Shown: in pieces, positions 8,853 to 17,736 of the stretch
How positions within the stretch are numbered: position 1 is the stretch's first letter
Layout of the letters: each line of letters starts with the position of its first letter
Source of the DNA: Geminicoccaceae bacterium
GTDB taxonomy: Bacteria > Pseudomonadota > Alphaproteobacteria > Geminicoccales > Geminicoccaceae
NCBI GenBank assembly: GCA_028279345.1
Contig: JANQNY010000006.1
Location: 62,001 to 126,000 of the forward strand
Direction of reading: 5' to 3'
Length of the DNA stretch: 64,000 nucleotides
Position numbers and translations under genes: made by a program
Notes under the pieces: generated by a model
What the model saw: the letters and a program-made list of their open reading frames with translations, nothing else
Told to the model about the DNA's origin: nothing
The model's database searches: none

Positions 8853-10655
8853 ATGACCGATCCCGGCTTCAGCGAGGAGCAGAAGGAGTATCTCCAGGGA
8901 TTCGCGAGCGGAGCGAGTGCTGCACGCGTGGCCCTCGGCATGCCGCCGCTCCAGCCGCTCACGAGCACGGGCGCCACGAAGGCGGCCGAAGACGCGTTGC
9001 CGAGCGGACCAGAGCGGTTGCACGTCGAGGCGCAGAACCGCTTTCTCGGCGCCGGCCGCAAGCTCTCCGGCGAGGAGCGAGCGAAGCGCGAAAAGCCGCC
9101 CTTCACGATCTGGGACGAAATCCGCGCCAACGCCGAAGCCGGGCGTTTTCCCAAGGGCACCGACGTCTTTCTCTACAAGTTCTATGGTCTCTTCTACGTC
9201 GGGCCGGCGCAGGAGGGCTTTATGTCGCGGCTCCGGCTGCCCAACGGCACGCTGAAAGCGCATCAACTGGCGGGCCTTGCCGAGCTCGCGGCCCGCTATG
9301 GCGGCGGCTATGCCCATGTCACGACGCGCGCGAGCCTGCAGATCCGCGAGATCGGCGCGCACGACCCAGTGCGCTACCTTGAAGGCCTCTTTGAGCTGGG
9401 CATCACCTCGCGCGGCGCCGGCGCTGACAACATCCGCAACATCACGGGCTCACCGACGGCCGGCATCGACCCGCAAGAGCTCATCGACACCCGCCCGCTT
9501 GCCCGCGAGATCCAGGTCTTCATCCTCAACAAGCCGGAGTTCTTCGGCCTGCCGCGCAAGTTCAACATCGCCTTCGACGGCGGCGGCCGGGTCGGCGTGC
9601 TCGAGGAAACCAACGACATCGGCTTTACCGCGTGTCGGGTTGAAGACGGCCACGCGGTCCCGCCCGGCGTCTACTTCCGCTTAGCGCTTGGCGGCATCAC
9701 CGGTCACCAGGACCTAGCGCGCGACGTGGGCGTGGTTGTTCGGCCCGAGGAGTGCGTGCCGGTCTGCGCCGCCGTCATCCGCGTCTTTCTGGACCATGGC
9801 GACCGCACCGACCGCAAGCGCGCACGGATGAAGTACATCCTCGACGAGTGGGGCTTCGAGCGCTTCATGGCCGAGGTCGAGACCGTGCTCGGCTATGGTC
9901 TGCCGCGGCTACCGCTCGACGCTGTGCGCCCGCGTGGGCCGATCGACCGCATGGGCCACGTTGGTGTGCACCGGCAGCGCGTGGACGGTCGCGTCTATGT
10001 TGGCGTGCCGCTCCTCGTCGGCCGTGTGTCGGTCGCGCAGATGGAGCTCTTGGCCGAGCTCGCCCGGACCTATGGTGACGGCGAGCTCCGACTAACTGTC
10101 TGGCAGAACGTCATCCTCTCGGGCATCGCCATCGACGACCTCGACATCGTCAAGGCGCGGCTCGTCGAAGTTGGGCTGCATTGGTCGGCGAGCCATCTCG
10201 CGGCTGGCCTCGTCGCGTGCACGGGCGCCTTCGGCTGCAAGTTCGGCCTCGCCCACACCAAGGAGACGGCCGGCGCGATCCACCGTGCGCTCGACGGCGA
10301 GCTTGAGCTCGACCAGCCCGTCAACATTCACCTCACGGGCTGCCCGAATTCCTGCGCACAGCACTACATCGGCGATCTAGGGCTGCTGGGCACCAAGATC
10401 GCCGATGGCGATGACGAGGACGCACCCGAGGTCGAGGGCTTCAAGATCATCGTCGGCGGCGGGTGGGGTGAGAACGCCCGGATCGGCCGCGATCTCGACC
10501 TCGCCGTGCCGAGCGCTGAGGTGCCGGACTTCATCCGCCGGGTCTTCCACACATTCCACGCGCGGCGCGACGGCGATGAGAGCTTTCTCGACTTCACGCT
10601 CCGGCATGAGGTGGACGAGCTGCGCGACCTGTTCACTCCTGGAGTGGCGTCATGA
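8853..10655 (+). CDS. nirA: NirA-type assimilatory nitrite reductase (siroheme, [4Fe-4S])
   Basis: The 600-residue protein has the two-fold nitrite/sulfite reductase layout: ferredoxin-like half-domains near 100-160 (FMSRLRLPNGTLKAHQLAGLAELA) and 370-430, and siroheme domains after each. The cluster/siroheme ligands are Cys456-x5-Cys462 (ACTGAFGCKFG) and Cys497-x3-Cys501 (TGCPNSC). It reduces nitrite to ammonium with six electrons. It follows the flavoprotein gene by 10 bases and overlaps the next reductase gene by 4 bases (ATGA), so subunits or partners are probably made together. A sulfite reductase is the alternative, but the nitrate context argues for nitrite. Confidence 0.92.
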   Translation: MTDPGFSEEQKEYLQGFASGASAARVALGMPPLQPLTSTGATKAAEDALPSGPERLHVEAQNRFLGAGRKLSGEERAKREKPPFTIWDEIRANAEAGRFPKGTDVFLYKFYGLFYVGPAQEGFMSRLRLPNGTLKAHQLAGLAELAARYGGGYAHVTTRASLQIREIGAHDPVRYLEGLFELGITSRGAGADNIRNITGSPTAGIDPQELIDTRPLAREIQVFILNKPEFFGLPRKFNIAFDGGGRVGVLEETNDIGFTACRVEDGHAVPPGVYFRLALGGITGHQDLARDVGVVVRPEECVPVCAAVIRVFLDHGDRTDRKRARMKYILDEWGFERFMAEVETVLGYGLPRLPLDAVRPRGPIDRMGHVGVHRQRVDGRVYVGVPLLVGRVSVAQMELLAELARTYGDGELRLTVWQNVILSGIAIDDLDIVKARLVEVGLHWSASHLAAGLVACTGAFGCKFGLAHTKETAGAIHRALDGELELDQPVNIHLTGCPNSCAQHYIGDLGLLGTKIADGDDEDAPEVEGFKIIVGGGWGENARIGRDLDLAVPSAEVPDFIRRVFHTFHARRDGDESFLDFTLRHEVDELRDLFTPGVAS

Positions 10656-12178
10656 ACGCGCCCTTGCCGCCGCCCTTGATCCCGGAGAACGCGCCGTTCT
10701 CGCCGGCCCAGCGGGCCTGGCTCAACGGCTTCTTCGCCGGTCTCCTGAGCGGCGACGCGCAGGCGGCGCCTGCTACAGGCTTGGCGACGCCGGTCGGCCC
10801 CGAACCCGCGGTGCCGGGCGAAGACGACGGCGACTATCCTTGGCACGATCCGGCGATCGAGCTCGACGAGCGCTTGGCGCTCGCCGAGGGTCGCGCCTTC
10901 GACCTCAAGCTCATGGCCGCGATGGGCCAGCTCGACTGCGGCCAGTGCGGCTACGACTGTCGCGACTACGCCCGCAAGATCGCCGACGGCAGCGAAGGCC
11001 AGCTCAACCTCTGCGTGCCAGGCGGCCGGTCGACCCAACGAGCACTCAAGCGCCTCATGGCCGAAACCGGCGACGCCACGCCGGCTACCGAGGCCAGCTC
11101 AGCTTCCGCGAGCGGCCGGCCGGAGCCCGTGCGCGCGAGTTTCAAGTCTGCCGAGCGGCTGACGGCGGAGAGCAGCGACAAGGACGTCCGCCACATCGTT
11201 ATCGACCTCGCAGGCACGGACCTCGACTACGTCCCCGGCGACAGCCTGGGCGTGCACGCGACCAACGACCCGGCGCTGGTCGAAGCCCTCATGGCTCGGC
11301 TCGACGACGCGAGCGAGGTCGAAGCCCTCAGCCAAGAGCGCGATCTGCGCACCGTCACCGAGCCGCTGCTCCGCGTCCTAGCGCAGCACGCCGAGCCGGG
11401 TGAGGCTTCAACGCTCAAGGCGTTGGCGGACGCTGACGATGGCAGCTTGGACGAGGACGACGTGCTCGACGTGCTCGAGCGGTTTCCATCGGCTCGCCCC
11501 CCAGCCCAGGCTTTCGTCGCCGCCCTCGATTCGCTGCAGCCCCGTCTCTACTCAATCAGCTCGTCACCTCGTCGGCACGGGCGCGAAGTGCATCTCACGG
11601 TCGCAGTCACCCGCACGGAGAAGGACGCGCGGCTCCGGAACGGCGTCGCTTCGACGTTCTTAGCCGAGCAAATCGCGCCGGGCACGTCGATCCGCGTCTA
11701 CCAGCAGCCGGCGCACGGCTTCGCCCTGCCCGAGAGCAGCGAGACGCCCATCGTCATGATCGGTCCCGGCACCGGCATCGCCCCCTTTCGCGCGTTCCTC
11801 GAGGAACGGTTGGCCGTGGGGGCGAAGGGCCCTGCTTGGCTCTTCTTCGGTAACCCCCACGCGGCGACCGACTATCTCTATCGCGATGAGCTTGAAGTCT
11901 TCCTTGCCACCGGCACGCTTACCCGGCTCGACGTCGCCTTTTCGCGCGACCAAGCGGCCAAGGTCTACGTCCAGGATCGCGTTCGCGAGGGCGGCGCCGA
12001 ACTCTGGCATTGGCTGCAGCAGGGTGCGCACGTCTACGTCTGCGGCGACGCCAAGCGCATGGCGAAGGACGTCGACGACGCGCTCGCCGAGGTGGCGGCG
12101 ACGCACGGCGGCGAGGACGGTCGACTGTTCTTGAAAACCCTCGCTGCAGCGGGCCGCTACCAGCGGGACGTCTACTGA
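10652..12178 (+). CDS. Fe-S/CysJ-type diflavin-like reductase without flavodoxin domain
   Basis: The 508-residue protein begins like its neighbour NirA (SPAQRAWLNGFFAGL). It then has a four-cysteine cluster motif, Cys96-x2-Cys99-x3-Cys103 and Cys121 (CGQCGYDC...NLC), of the [4Fe-4S] type seen in RnfB-like electron carriers. From about residue 145 it follows the FAD/NADPH module of CysJ: YVPGDSLGVHATND, RLYSISSSP (FAD), GPGTGIAPFRAFLEER and WLFFGNPHAATDYLY (NADPH), with a C-terminal RYQRDVY. The flavodoxin domain that CysJ carries is replaced by the cluster domain. The likely route is NADPH to FAD to [4Fe-4S] to NirA or NasA. It overlaps nasA at TGATG. Confidence 0.88.
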   Translation: MNAPLPPPLIPENAPFSPAQRAWLNGFFAGLLSGDAQAAPATGLATPVGPEPAVPGEDDGDYPWHDPAIELDERLALAEGRAFDLKLMAAMGQLDCGQCGYDCRDYARKIADGSEGQLNLCVPGGRSTQRALKRLMAETGDATPATEASSASASGRPEPVRASFKSAERLTAESSDKDVRHIVIDLAGTDLDYVPGDSLGVHATNDPALVEALMARLDDASEVEALSQERDLRTVTEPLLRVLAQHAEPGEASTLKALADADDGSLDEDDVLDVLERFPSARPPAQAFVAALDSLQPRLYSISSSPRRHGREVHLTVAVTRTEKDARLRNGVASTFLAEQIAPGTSIRVYQQPAHGFALPESSETPIVMIGPGTGIAPFRAFLEERLAVGAKGPAWLFFGNPHAATDYLYRDELEVFLATGTLTRLDVAFSRDQAAKVYVQDRVREGGAELWHWLQQGAHVYVCGDAKRMAKDVDDALAEVAATHGGEDGRLFLKTLAAAGRYQRDVY

Positions 12179-14775
12179 TGGCCGTGCGCACGACCTGCCC
12201 CTATTGCGGCGTAGGGTGCGGCGTGCTCGCGAGCCGAAAGGCTGACGGCCTCGTAGTGGTCCGAGGCGACCCGGACCACCCGGCCAACTATGGCCGGCTC
12301 TGCTCGAAGGGCACGGCCCTCGGCGAGACGACGGGCCTCGAAGATCGGCTCCTCACGCCGATGGTCGACGGCGTGGCGACCGGCTGGGAGGCGGCACTGG
12401 ATCGCGTGGCCCACGGTTTCGCCGCGGCGATCGACCGGCACGGGCCGGAGAGCGTCGCCTTCTACGTCTCGGGCCAACTCCTGACCGAGGACTATTACGT
12501 CGCCAACAAGCTGATGAAGGGGTTCATCGGCGCCGCCAACATCGACACCAACTCGAGGCTCTGCATGGCGTCAGCCGTCGCCGCCCACAAGCGTGCCTTC
12601 GGAACCGACACCGTGCCGTGTGAGTATACCGACCTCGAAGCCGCGGACCTCGTCGTGCTGGCGGGCTCCAACCTCGCCTGGTGCCACCCCGTCATTTGGC
12701 AACGCTTGGAGGCCGCGCGCCGCCGGCGACCTGAGATGCGGTTGGTGGTGATCGACCCGCGGCGCACGGCGACGGCCGAACTCGCGGATCTCCACTTGTC
12801 GATCGCACCTGGCATGGACGGCGTTCTCTTCGCGGGCTTGCTGGCTGAGCTCGATCGTCGCGACGTGCGTGATGACGCCTTCGTGGAAGGTCATGTCGAC
12901 GACATGGCGGCGGCGCTCGAAGCCGCCCATCGGGTCGCACCGGACCTCGCTGCCGTGGCCCGCCGCTGCGGCCTGAAGCGCGCCGACGTTGTGACGCTGG
13001 CCGACTGGTACGCCCGCCACGACCGAACGGTCACGCTATGGTCCCAGGGTCTCAACCAGTCGACCAGCGGCACCGACAAAGGCAACGCGATCATCAACCT
13101 GCATCTCTTGACGGGCCGCATCGGTCGCCCCGGCATGGGTCCCTTCTCGATCACGGGCCAACCAAACGCCATGGGCGGCCGGGAGGTCGGAGGGCTCGCC
13201 ACCCAGCTCGCTGCCCATGTCGACTTCGGCGATTCCGCGCGCACTGAGATCGTGCGCCGTTTCTGGCGCGCGCCCCGCCTCGCGACGATGCCCGGTCTCA
13301 AGGCAGTCGATCTCTTCGACGCAGTCGACAAGGGACAGATTAAAGCACTCTGGATCATGGCGACCAACCCGGCGGCGTCACTGCCGGCGGCGGATCGGGT
13401 CCGCGCCGCCATCCGCAAGTGCCCGTTGGTCGTCGTGAGTGACACCGAACGGCGCACCGACACGACCGACCTCGCACACGTGCTCCTACCAGCGGCAGCC
13501 TGGGGCGAGAAGGACGGAACCGTCACCAACAGTGAGCGCACGATATCCCGCCAGCGGGCGTTCTTGTCGGTGCCGGGTGCTGCGCGGCCGGACTGGTGGA
13601 TCATCAAGGAAGTGGCGCATCGGCTCGGCCACGGCGCCGACTTCGCATTCAACGGCCCGGCCGAGATCTTCGCCGAGCACGCGGCGCTCGCCCGAGCCGT
13701 CGTCCGCGACCTCGATTTCGGCGCGGGCGACCTCGACTACGACGGGCTCGAGCCGACGGCCTGGCCGTTTGAGGCGAAGGCGCGGCCATTTGCCGACGGG
13801 CGCTTCTTCACGCCCAACGAGCGCGCCCGCGCGGTGCCGGTGGTACCCCGACAGCCGATGCAAGTGACCTCTCTGGAACTACCGCTGGTCATGCTGACGG
13901 GTCGCTACCGCGACGCTTGGCACACGCAGACTCGGACAGGTCGCGCCCCGAGCCTTACGGGCCATCGCCCGGAGGCGCGTTTGGAGCTGCACCCAAGCGA
14001 TGCAGAGCGGGCCGGCGTCGGCACAGGCGACCTCGTGCGCGCGATCACGCCGTGGGGCGAGGCCACGCTCCGCGCCGAGATCACAGAAAGCATCGCGCGC
14101 GGCACATGCTTCGCACCCATGCATTGGACCGCGCAGCAGAGCTCTGCCGGGCGTATCGACGCGCTGGTGGCACCCAATGTTGACCCGATATCAGGCCAGC
14201 CCGAGAGCAAGGCGCAGCCTGTGGCTGTCGCCCGGGTGGTCACGGGTGCCGAGGGCTTCTTCGTCAGCACGGAACGACGCGAGGCCCCGGCGGGCGCGCT
14301 CTACTGGTCGCGACGGCGCGTCGTGGGCGGCTGGCTGGTCGAGTTCGCGCTGCCCGAAGGAGCGAGCGAACCGGCGGCCTTGGCCCGCGCGTTGGTCGTC
14401 GGCGGCGACATCGAGTGGCTCGAATACAGCGACCCGATCCAGCGCCGCTTTCGCGCGGTCGCCCGGCAGAGCGGGGCGCCGGTCCTGGCGCTCTTCGTCA
14501 ACGAAGCGCTGCCGCGCGACTGGCTCGCCGGCGCCTTCGGCACTAACGGAATCGGCGCGCGCGAGCTGCTTGCCGCCGTCGCCGCCGACGTCGGCGACGG
14601 CCCCTTGGTCTGTGCCTGCTTCGGCGTCGGCGAGGGCCGCGTGCGGACGGCCGTCACCGGCGGCGCCCGCTCGGTGGATGCGCTCGGCGCCGTGCTGAAA
14701 GCCGGTACCAACTGCGGCTCGTGCCGCCCGGAACTGCAAGCGCTCTTGCGCCATCACGTGGAGGACGCGGCCTGA
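12178..14775 (+). CDS. nasA: NasA, assimilatory nitrate reductase catalytic subunit
   Basis: The 865-residue molybdopterin enzyme has an N-terminal [4Fe-4S] motif (Cys7, Cys10, Cys14, Cys42), the Nas-type FGTDTVPCEYTDLEAADLVV segment whose Cys should ligate Mo, and the bis-MGD binding domains to about residue 680 (LMLTGRYRDAWHTQTRTGR near the C-terminal MGD domain). The last 55 residues (VCACFGVGEGRVRTAV...AGTNCGSCRPEL) form a BFD-like [2Fe-2S] domain. It reduces nitrate to nitrite in the cytoplasm. The start at 12178 overlaps the previous stop. A longer frame opens at 12010 but runs through the upstream gene and lacks homology there. Confidence 0.94.
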   Translation: MAVRTTCPYCGVGCGVLASRKADGLVVVRGDPDHPANYGRLCSKGTALGETTGLEDRLLTPMVDGVATGWEAALDRVAHGFAAAIDRHGPESVAFYVSGQLLTEDYYVANKLMKGFIGAANIDTNSRLCMASAVAAHKRAFGTDTVPCEYTDLEAADLVVLAGSNLAWCHPVIWQRLEAARRRRPEMRLVVIDPRRTATAELADLHLSIAPGMDGVLFAGLLAELDRRDVRDDAFVEGHVDDMAAALEAAHRVAPDLAAVARRCGLKRADVVTLADWYARHDRTVTLWSQGLNQSTSGTDKGNAIINLHLLTGRIGRPGMGPFSITGQPNAMGGREVGGLATQLAAHVDFGDSARTEIVRRFWRAPRLATMPGLKAVDLFDAVDKGQIKALWIMATNPAASLPAADRVRAAIRKCPLVVVSDTERRTDTTDLAHVLLPAAAWGEKDGTVTNSERTISRQRAFLSVPGAARPDWWIIKEVAHRLGHGADFAFNGPAEIFAEHAALARAVVRDLDFGAGDLDYDGLEPTAWPFEAKARPFADGRFFTPNERARAVPVVPRQPMQVTSLELPLVMLTGRYRDAWHTQTRTGRAPSLTGHRPEARLELHPSDAERAGVGTGDLVRAITPWGEATLRAEITESIARGTCFAPMHWTAQQSSAGRIDALVAPNVDPISGQPESKAQPVAVARVVTGAEGFFVSTERREAPAGALYWSRRRVVGGWLVEFALPEGASEPAALARALVVGGDIEWLEYSDPIQRRFRAVARQSGAPVLALFVNEALPRDWLAGAFGTNGIGARELLAAVAADVGDGPLVCACFGVGEGRVRTAVTGGARSVDALGAVLKAGTNCGSCRPELQALLRHHVEDAA

Positions 14776-16181
14776 TGCGCCACTTCCCGATCTTTTTGGA
14801 CCTGCGGGGCCAGCGGGTCGCCGTCGCCGGTGGTGGCGAGACCGCGGTTGCCAAGCTACGATTGCTCCTCAAGACGGAGGCCAAGATCATCGTGCTCGCG
14901 GCCGACGCCTGCGCCCAGATCCGCCGCTGGCACGACGAGGGCCGGCTCGTCTGGCACGCGCGGGCGTTCGCCCACGAGGACGCGATCCACGCGCGGCTCG
15001 TCTATGCGGCGACCGCCAATGCGCGGGATGATGCGCACGTCAAAGCGCTGGCCGATGCCGCGGGCGCACTCGTCAACGTCGTCGACGACCTAGAAGCCTC
15101 GTCCTACATCACGCCAGCCATCGTCGACCGCGATCCCGTGACCGTCGCCATCGGGACCGAGGGAGCGGCGCCTGTGCTCGCGCGGCGGATCAAAGCTGAG
15201 AACGAAGCGCGCCTGCCCTCGACGCTCGGCACTCTCGCAGCCCTCGCCCGTGACCGACGGCCGGACGTGGAGGCCCTACCACCCGGCCGCGCGAGGCGGA
15301 CATTCTGGACCGACTACTTCGACGATTGGGGACCGAAGACGCTCACCGCAGGCGGCGAGCCGGCGGTTGCAGCCGTTTTCGCGGAGAAGCTCGCGATCGC
15401 TCGGATCGATGCGGCATCGCCGCGACCGGGCAAGGTCGTCCTCGTGGGCGCGGGGCCCGGCGACCCCGAGCTTTTGACGCTCAAGGCGCGGCGCTGCCTG
15501 CACGAGGCCGATGTCGTGGTCCACGATCGCCTCGTCGCGCCGGAGATTCTGGAGCTCGCGCGCCGCGAGGCTGTCATCGTCGAAGTCGGCAAGACGCCCG
15601 GTGGTTCCGCTTGGCGCCAGGGGGATATCAATGCGCTGGTCGTGGAGCACGCGCGCGCAGGGGCGGTCGTCGCCCGCCTCAAGGCCGGCGATCCGCTTGT
15701 CTTTGGCCGGGCCGACGAAGAGATCGAGGCCCTGGATGCGGCGGGCGTCGCGTGCGAGATCATTCCCGGCGTCACCAGTGCGGCCGCCGCCGCGGCGAGC
15801 GTCGGCCGGTCGCTCACCCGACGGCAACGCAACCAGGCCATTACGCTCATGACGGCCCACGACGTGGCCGGCTTCGCTGAACACGACTGGCGCCACCTGG
15901 CGCGCCCCGGGGCCGTCGCTGCGGTCTACATGGGCGTCCGCGCGGCGCGGTTTCTGCAAGGCCGGCTTCTACTCCACGGCGCGCCGGCGAGCCGACCCGT
16001 AACGATCGTCGAGAACGCGAGCCGAGCCCACGAAAGGCGGTTCACGACCACGCTGGCGGCTCTTCCGAACGCCATCGCCGCTGCGCAGATCAGCGGCCCA
16101 GCCGTCATCTTCCTCGGCCTCGAACCGCGAGCTTCCGCTCAGCGCGACATCGAACGCGCACGACGACTCGGGTGGGCCTGA
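14775..16181 (+). CDS. cysG: CysG, siroheme synthase
   Basis: The 468-residue trifunctional enzyme begins MRHFPIFLDLRGQRVAVAGG. The N-terminal dehydrogenase/ferrochelatase part spans about 1-200 (GGGETAVAKLRLLL for NAD). The C-terminal uroporphyrinogen-III methyltransferase spans about 216-460 ([60 protein letters not shown]). It supplies the siroheme that the nitrite reductase upstream needs, which explains its place at the end of the operon. The start overlaps the nasA stop (TGATG). Confidence 0.94.
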   Translation: MRHFPIFLDLRGQRVAVAGGGETAVAKLRLLLKTEAKIIVLAADACAQIRRWHDEGRLVWHARAFAHEDAIHARLVYAATANARDDAHVKALADAAGALVNVVDDLEASSYITPAIVDRDPVTVAIGTEGAAPVLARRIKAENEARLPSTLGTLAALARDRRPDVEALPPGRARRTFWTDYFDDWGPKTLTAGGEPAVAAVFAEKLAIARIDAASPRPGKVVLVGAGPGDPELLTLKARRCLHEADVVVHDRLVAPEILELARREAVIVEVGKTPGGSAWRQGDINALVVEHARAGAVVARLKAGDPLVFGRADEEIEALDAAGVACEIIPGVTSAAAAAASVGRSLTRRQRNQAITLMTAHDVAGFAEHDWRHLARPGAVAAVYMGVRAARFLQGRLLLHGAPASRPVTIVENASRAHERRFTTTLAALPNAIAAAQISGPAVIFLGLEPRASAQRDIERARRLGWA

Positions 16182-16500
16182 CCGTCGAGCCGAGAGCGTG
16201 TGTAAGAAGTTCCTTGGCCGTCAGTTCAGCCGAGTACCGACGGCCTCAACACCCTGCTGGTGGTCCGCGCCGGTCGCACGTAGCTATCAGCAGGGCTGGC
16301 TGAGCGATCCATCACGGTGATCGCTACACCGAGATGCTATACAGACGCGATGACCGCTCGTGGCGAGTCTGAGGCGAAGCGTCGGTCGGCCGTTTGGTCT
16401 GTTCACCGTCCGAATCCGAAGTGGGGACGCTTGATCGAGGCTGCATCGTCCGAGTGGATCGGTGCACTGGCGGCGTGCGTCGGACCCTTGGCCGTCCCAG
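16182..16500 (+). other. Gene-free stretch between cysG and phzF
   Basis: No supported gene. A stem of seven pairs (16216-16222 with 16239-16245, GGCCGTC/GACGGCC) lies just after cysG. It may help stop transcription, but no T-run follows it. A second inverted pair, AGCGATC (16303-16309) with GATCGCT (16319-16325), has no clear role. Confidence 0.4.
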
Positions 16501-17397
16501 CTAGAGGAAGAGCGTCCCTTCAGTAACCCGGACCGCCTGGCCGCTCACGCGAATGGCAGCGACGATGCCCACCTGCTTGTCGACGGCGACCTCGATCTTG
16601 GACGGCCGGCCCATCTCGACGCCCTGGCTGATCGTCCAAGCGAAGCGCGCGTCAGCGCGCGGGTCGAGCGTCGCGAGCAGCCCGCCCAACGCCGTGGCCG
16701 CACTACCGGTCGCGGGATCCTCGAGCACGCCGGCACCGGGTGCGAACATGCGCACGTGGAGCTTGTCGGGCGCATCGCCCGGAACATAGAGCGCCATGCC
16801 GTGCTCGGCCGCTGGACTAGGCAACGCGGCCCAGGCCTCGGGCTTTGGACTGGCGCTGCGCAACATGGCGGCGTCGGTGAGCCGGACGGCGATGTAGTCG
16901 ACGCCTGTGCCCACATCGATCGGCGCGTGCACGTGCACGTCGACGGCCTCTGCCGGCAGTCCGACCGCGGCAGCGACGAGGTCCGCCCGCGTCTCCGTGC
17001 CCAAGCGCGGCGGCTGGGGAGCCTGAAAGGTGGCGACGCGCCGGCCCGCCGCCGTGTCGATGGTCACGAGCGTCAATCCGGCATCGAGGTCGAACGCGAA
17101 CGAGGTTTCGTCGCCCGCATCCGGGAAATGGCCGCCGTCGAGAAGCGCAATCGCGGTGCCGACGACTGGATGGCCCGCGAAGGGCAACTCGGCGGTCGGC
17201 GTGAAGATGCGCACCCGGCGCACGGCATCAGGGACGCGGGACGGCAGCACGAACGTCGTCTCGGAGAAGTTGAACTCGCGGGCGATCGCCTGCATCTGCG
17301 CCGTTGTCAGTTCACGACCGTCGAGCACGACCGCCAGCGGATTGCCGGCGAAGGCGCGATCGGTGAACACGTCGAGCGTCACGAAGCGCAGGCTCAT
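16501..17397 (-). CDS. PhzF-family isomerase
   Basis: The 298-residue protein starts MSLRFVTLDVFTDRAFAGNP and shows the two-fold diaminopimelate-epimerase-like layout of PhzF: NFSETTFVLP with the conserved Glu (about residue 46), TPTAELPFAGHPVVGTA around 68-85, and EDPATGSAATALGGLL near 228. PhzF proteins isomerise dihydro-hydroxyanthranilate in phenazine producers; most homologues, like this lone gene, have no known substrate. It runs with the DUF1127 gene 39 bases upstream and is divergent from the MocR regulator, which may control it. Confidence 0.9.
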   Translation of the reverse strand: MSLRFVTLDVFTDRAFAGNPLAVVLDGRELTTAQMQAIAREFNFSETTFVLPSRVPDAVRRVRIFTPTAELPFAGHPVVGTAIALLDGGHFPDAGDETSFAFDLDAGLTLVTIDTAAGRRVATFQAPQPPRLGTETRADLVAAAVGLPAEAVDVHVHAPIDVGTGVDYIAVRLTDAAMLRSASPKPEAWAALPSPAAEHGMALYVPGDAPDKLHVRMFAPGAGVLEDPATGSAATALGGLLATLDPRADARFAWTISQGVEMGRPSKIEVAVDKQVGIVAAIRVSGQAVRVTEGTLFL

Positions 17398-17436
17398 CGC
17401 TTTCTCCCCGCGGCGCGCTACCGCGCCGAGCGCTGG

Positions 17437-17649
17437 TCAGCCGATCCAGAAGGGCTTTTCGATCTCGCGTCGCACTTCCTCGCGCGTCAGCCCGCAATCC
17501 GCGAGCAGCCGATCGTCGAGCTCGGCGAGGGCTCGGCGCTGCCGAATGCGCTCGGCCCAGCGCCGCCAGAGCGCAACGAGACCCCAGCCTTCGCGCGCCG
17601 GCTCATCGTGCCCCGCGCGCGGAATTGCATGCGTCCAATGTGCAAACAT
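17437..17649 (-). CDS. DUF1127 small basic protein
   Basis: The 70-residue product starts MFAHWTHAIP and ends with the DUF1127 signature: WRRWAERIRQRRALAELDDR followed by LLADCGLTREEVRREIEKPFW. Arg-rich DUF1127 proteins in Alphaproteobacteria act in RNA turnover and in phosphate or carbon responses; some are themselves transcription-related. A longer frame begins at 17697, but that start would overlap the divergent promoter region. It sits between the MocR operator region and phzF. Confidence 0.85.
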   Translation of the reverse strand: MFAHWTHAIPRAGHDEPAREGWGLVALWRRWAERIRQRRALAELDDRLLADCGLTREEVRREIEKPFWIG

Positions 17650-17675
17650 CGTCTTCGTCCAGGTACAAAGCAGGT

Positions 17676-17736
17676 CAATTAAATGTGGTATTGACACAAT
17701 TTTCCGTCAAGCCACATATTGTCACCATGACAATTG
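17676..17736 (+). promoter_or_regulatory. Divergent promoter/operator region of the MocR gene
   Basis: A perfect inverted repeat, ATTGTC (17718-17723) and GACAAT (17729-17734), brackets the MocR start codon at 17727. A second palindrome, ATTG-ACA-CAAT, lies at 17690-17700. The TTGACA inside it, with CATATT about 18 bases downstream, could serve as -35 and -10 boxes. Repeats of ATTG/CAAT half-sites over a start codon suggest self-repression by the MocR protein; the assignment is inferred. Confidence 0.5.

Noticed and set aside
16317-16526. 69-codon plus-strand frame between cysG and phzF
   Set aside because: No ribosome site or motif, overlaps the phzF 3' end, and composition is not that of a coding frame.
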